Positions 29,030 to 29,407 of a DNA stretch of 29,407 bases are shown in pieces. The translations under genes were made by a program, and so were the position numbers. This stretch comes from Penium margaritaceum. Taxonomy: Eukaryota; Streptophyta; Zygnematophyceae; Desmidiales; Peniaceae. The first letter of the stretch is position 1; the number at the start of each line of letters is the position of its first letter. The notes below the pieces were generated by a model. The model searched no databases, had not been told where the DNA came from, and worked only from the letters and a program-made list of their open reading frames with translations. The stretch lies in contig SZWC01004755.1 in the NCBI GenBank assembly GCA_023375785.1, forward strand, positions 53,090-82,496. The letters run 5' to 3'.

Positions 29030-29407
29030 GTGTGTGTGTTTGTGCGTGTGCGTGTGGGTGGGTGGGTGGGTGGGTGTGTGCGTGCATGCGTGGGTGCGTG
29101 TGTTTGGGCGTGCGCACACTCATGTGTGTTTGTGTGTGTAGGGGGGGGGAGGGGTTGCTTGCCTTTGTGTCTGTCCGTGCGAGCATGCATTCATGTGAGT
29201 GTGGCGCGTGCTTGGTGCATGCTTGGTGCGTGCTCATTGCATCCTTGATGCGTGTATGCGTGATTAGGTGTGTGGGTGAGTGCGCACATGCGTGCGTGCG
29301 TGCTTGTATGCGCATGTGGGTGCATGCATGCATCTGTGCGTTTGTGCTTCCAGGTGAGAGTCTGTGCTTGCTTGCGTGCGTGAGTGAGTGCATTCGTATG
29401 TGCCTGC
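29030..29407. repeat. TG/GTGCG-rich low-complexity tract
   Basis: Alternating TG, GTGGGTGG, TGCGTGCG and TGCATGCA words continue to the end of the window, with a G-run near 29143. Alternating purine-pyrimidine sequence of this type can adopt Z-DNA. The Cys/Val and His/Thr frames across it are artefacts. Confidence 0.85.

Noticed and set aside
28860..29393. 177-codon His/Thr-rich - strand frame
   Set aside because: It is the complement of the TG-rich tract and has no protein-like composition outside the repeat.

Overview
The window looks like nuclear DNA of a plant-lineage eukaryote with a repeat-rich genome. Genes are split by GT...AG introns, a degenerate hAT-type (DUF659-like) transposase sits in one intron, and long satellite and low-complexity tracts fill most of the space. 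A streptophyte alga of the Chara type is my best guess; it is an inference from style, not proven. There are no bacterial-style operons, and no tRNA, rRNA or CRISPR that I can support.

Layout. Bases 1-9437 are one huge array of a degenerate 11-bp satellite (consensus TTGCGCCCTAG/C), broken once by a 438-bp purine-rich insert (2174-2611). From 9733 to 19149 I can assemble, on the + strand, the 3' part of a Nudix hydrolase gene from five exons: 9733-9984, 11250-11345, 17848-17910, 18556-18606 and 18976-19149. All junctions are phase 0, and together they give a continuous ~211-residue Nudix-like C-terminal protein. Its N-terminus is not visible and may lie before the satellite. The first exon has a second, altered copy at 10075-10255 in which a 4-residue unit (CHFV) is expanded from one copy to seven.

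Intron 2 of this gene (11346-17847, about 6.5 kb) splits the Nudix box itself. It holds a 40-bp tandem repeat, G- and C-run palindromes, a pyrimidine-rich repeat, a broken hAT transposase (13276-15879), a GACATG minisatellite, a TTGCG-rich tract and a 46-base N gap flanked by identical sequence, probably an assembly artefact.

From 19150 to about 27600 there is no gene I recognise. The region includes an AT-rich island (about 22.9-25.9 kb) and two diverged copies of a ~400-bp element (21603-22004 and 25891-26289). The second copy has 9-bp flanking direct repeats and imperfect inverted repeats, suggesting a Mutator-like MITE.

At the right end a second + strand gene begins (27754 onward, running off or decaying into a TG-rich tract). 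Its joined exons resemble the region around an integrase-type H2C2 zinc-binding motif, and it seems to carry a one-base frameshift. The two genes show no obvious functional link.
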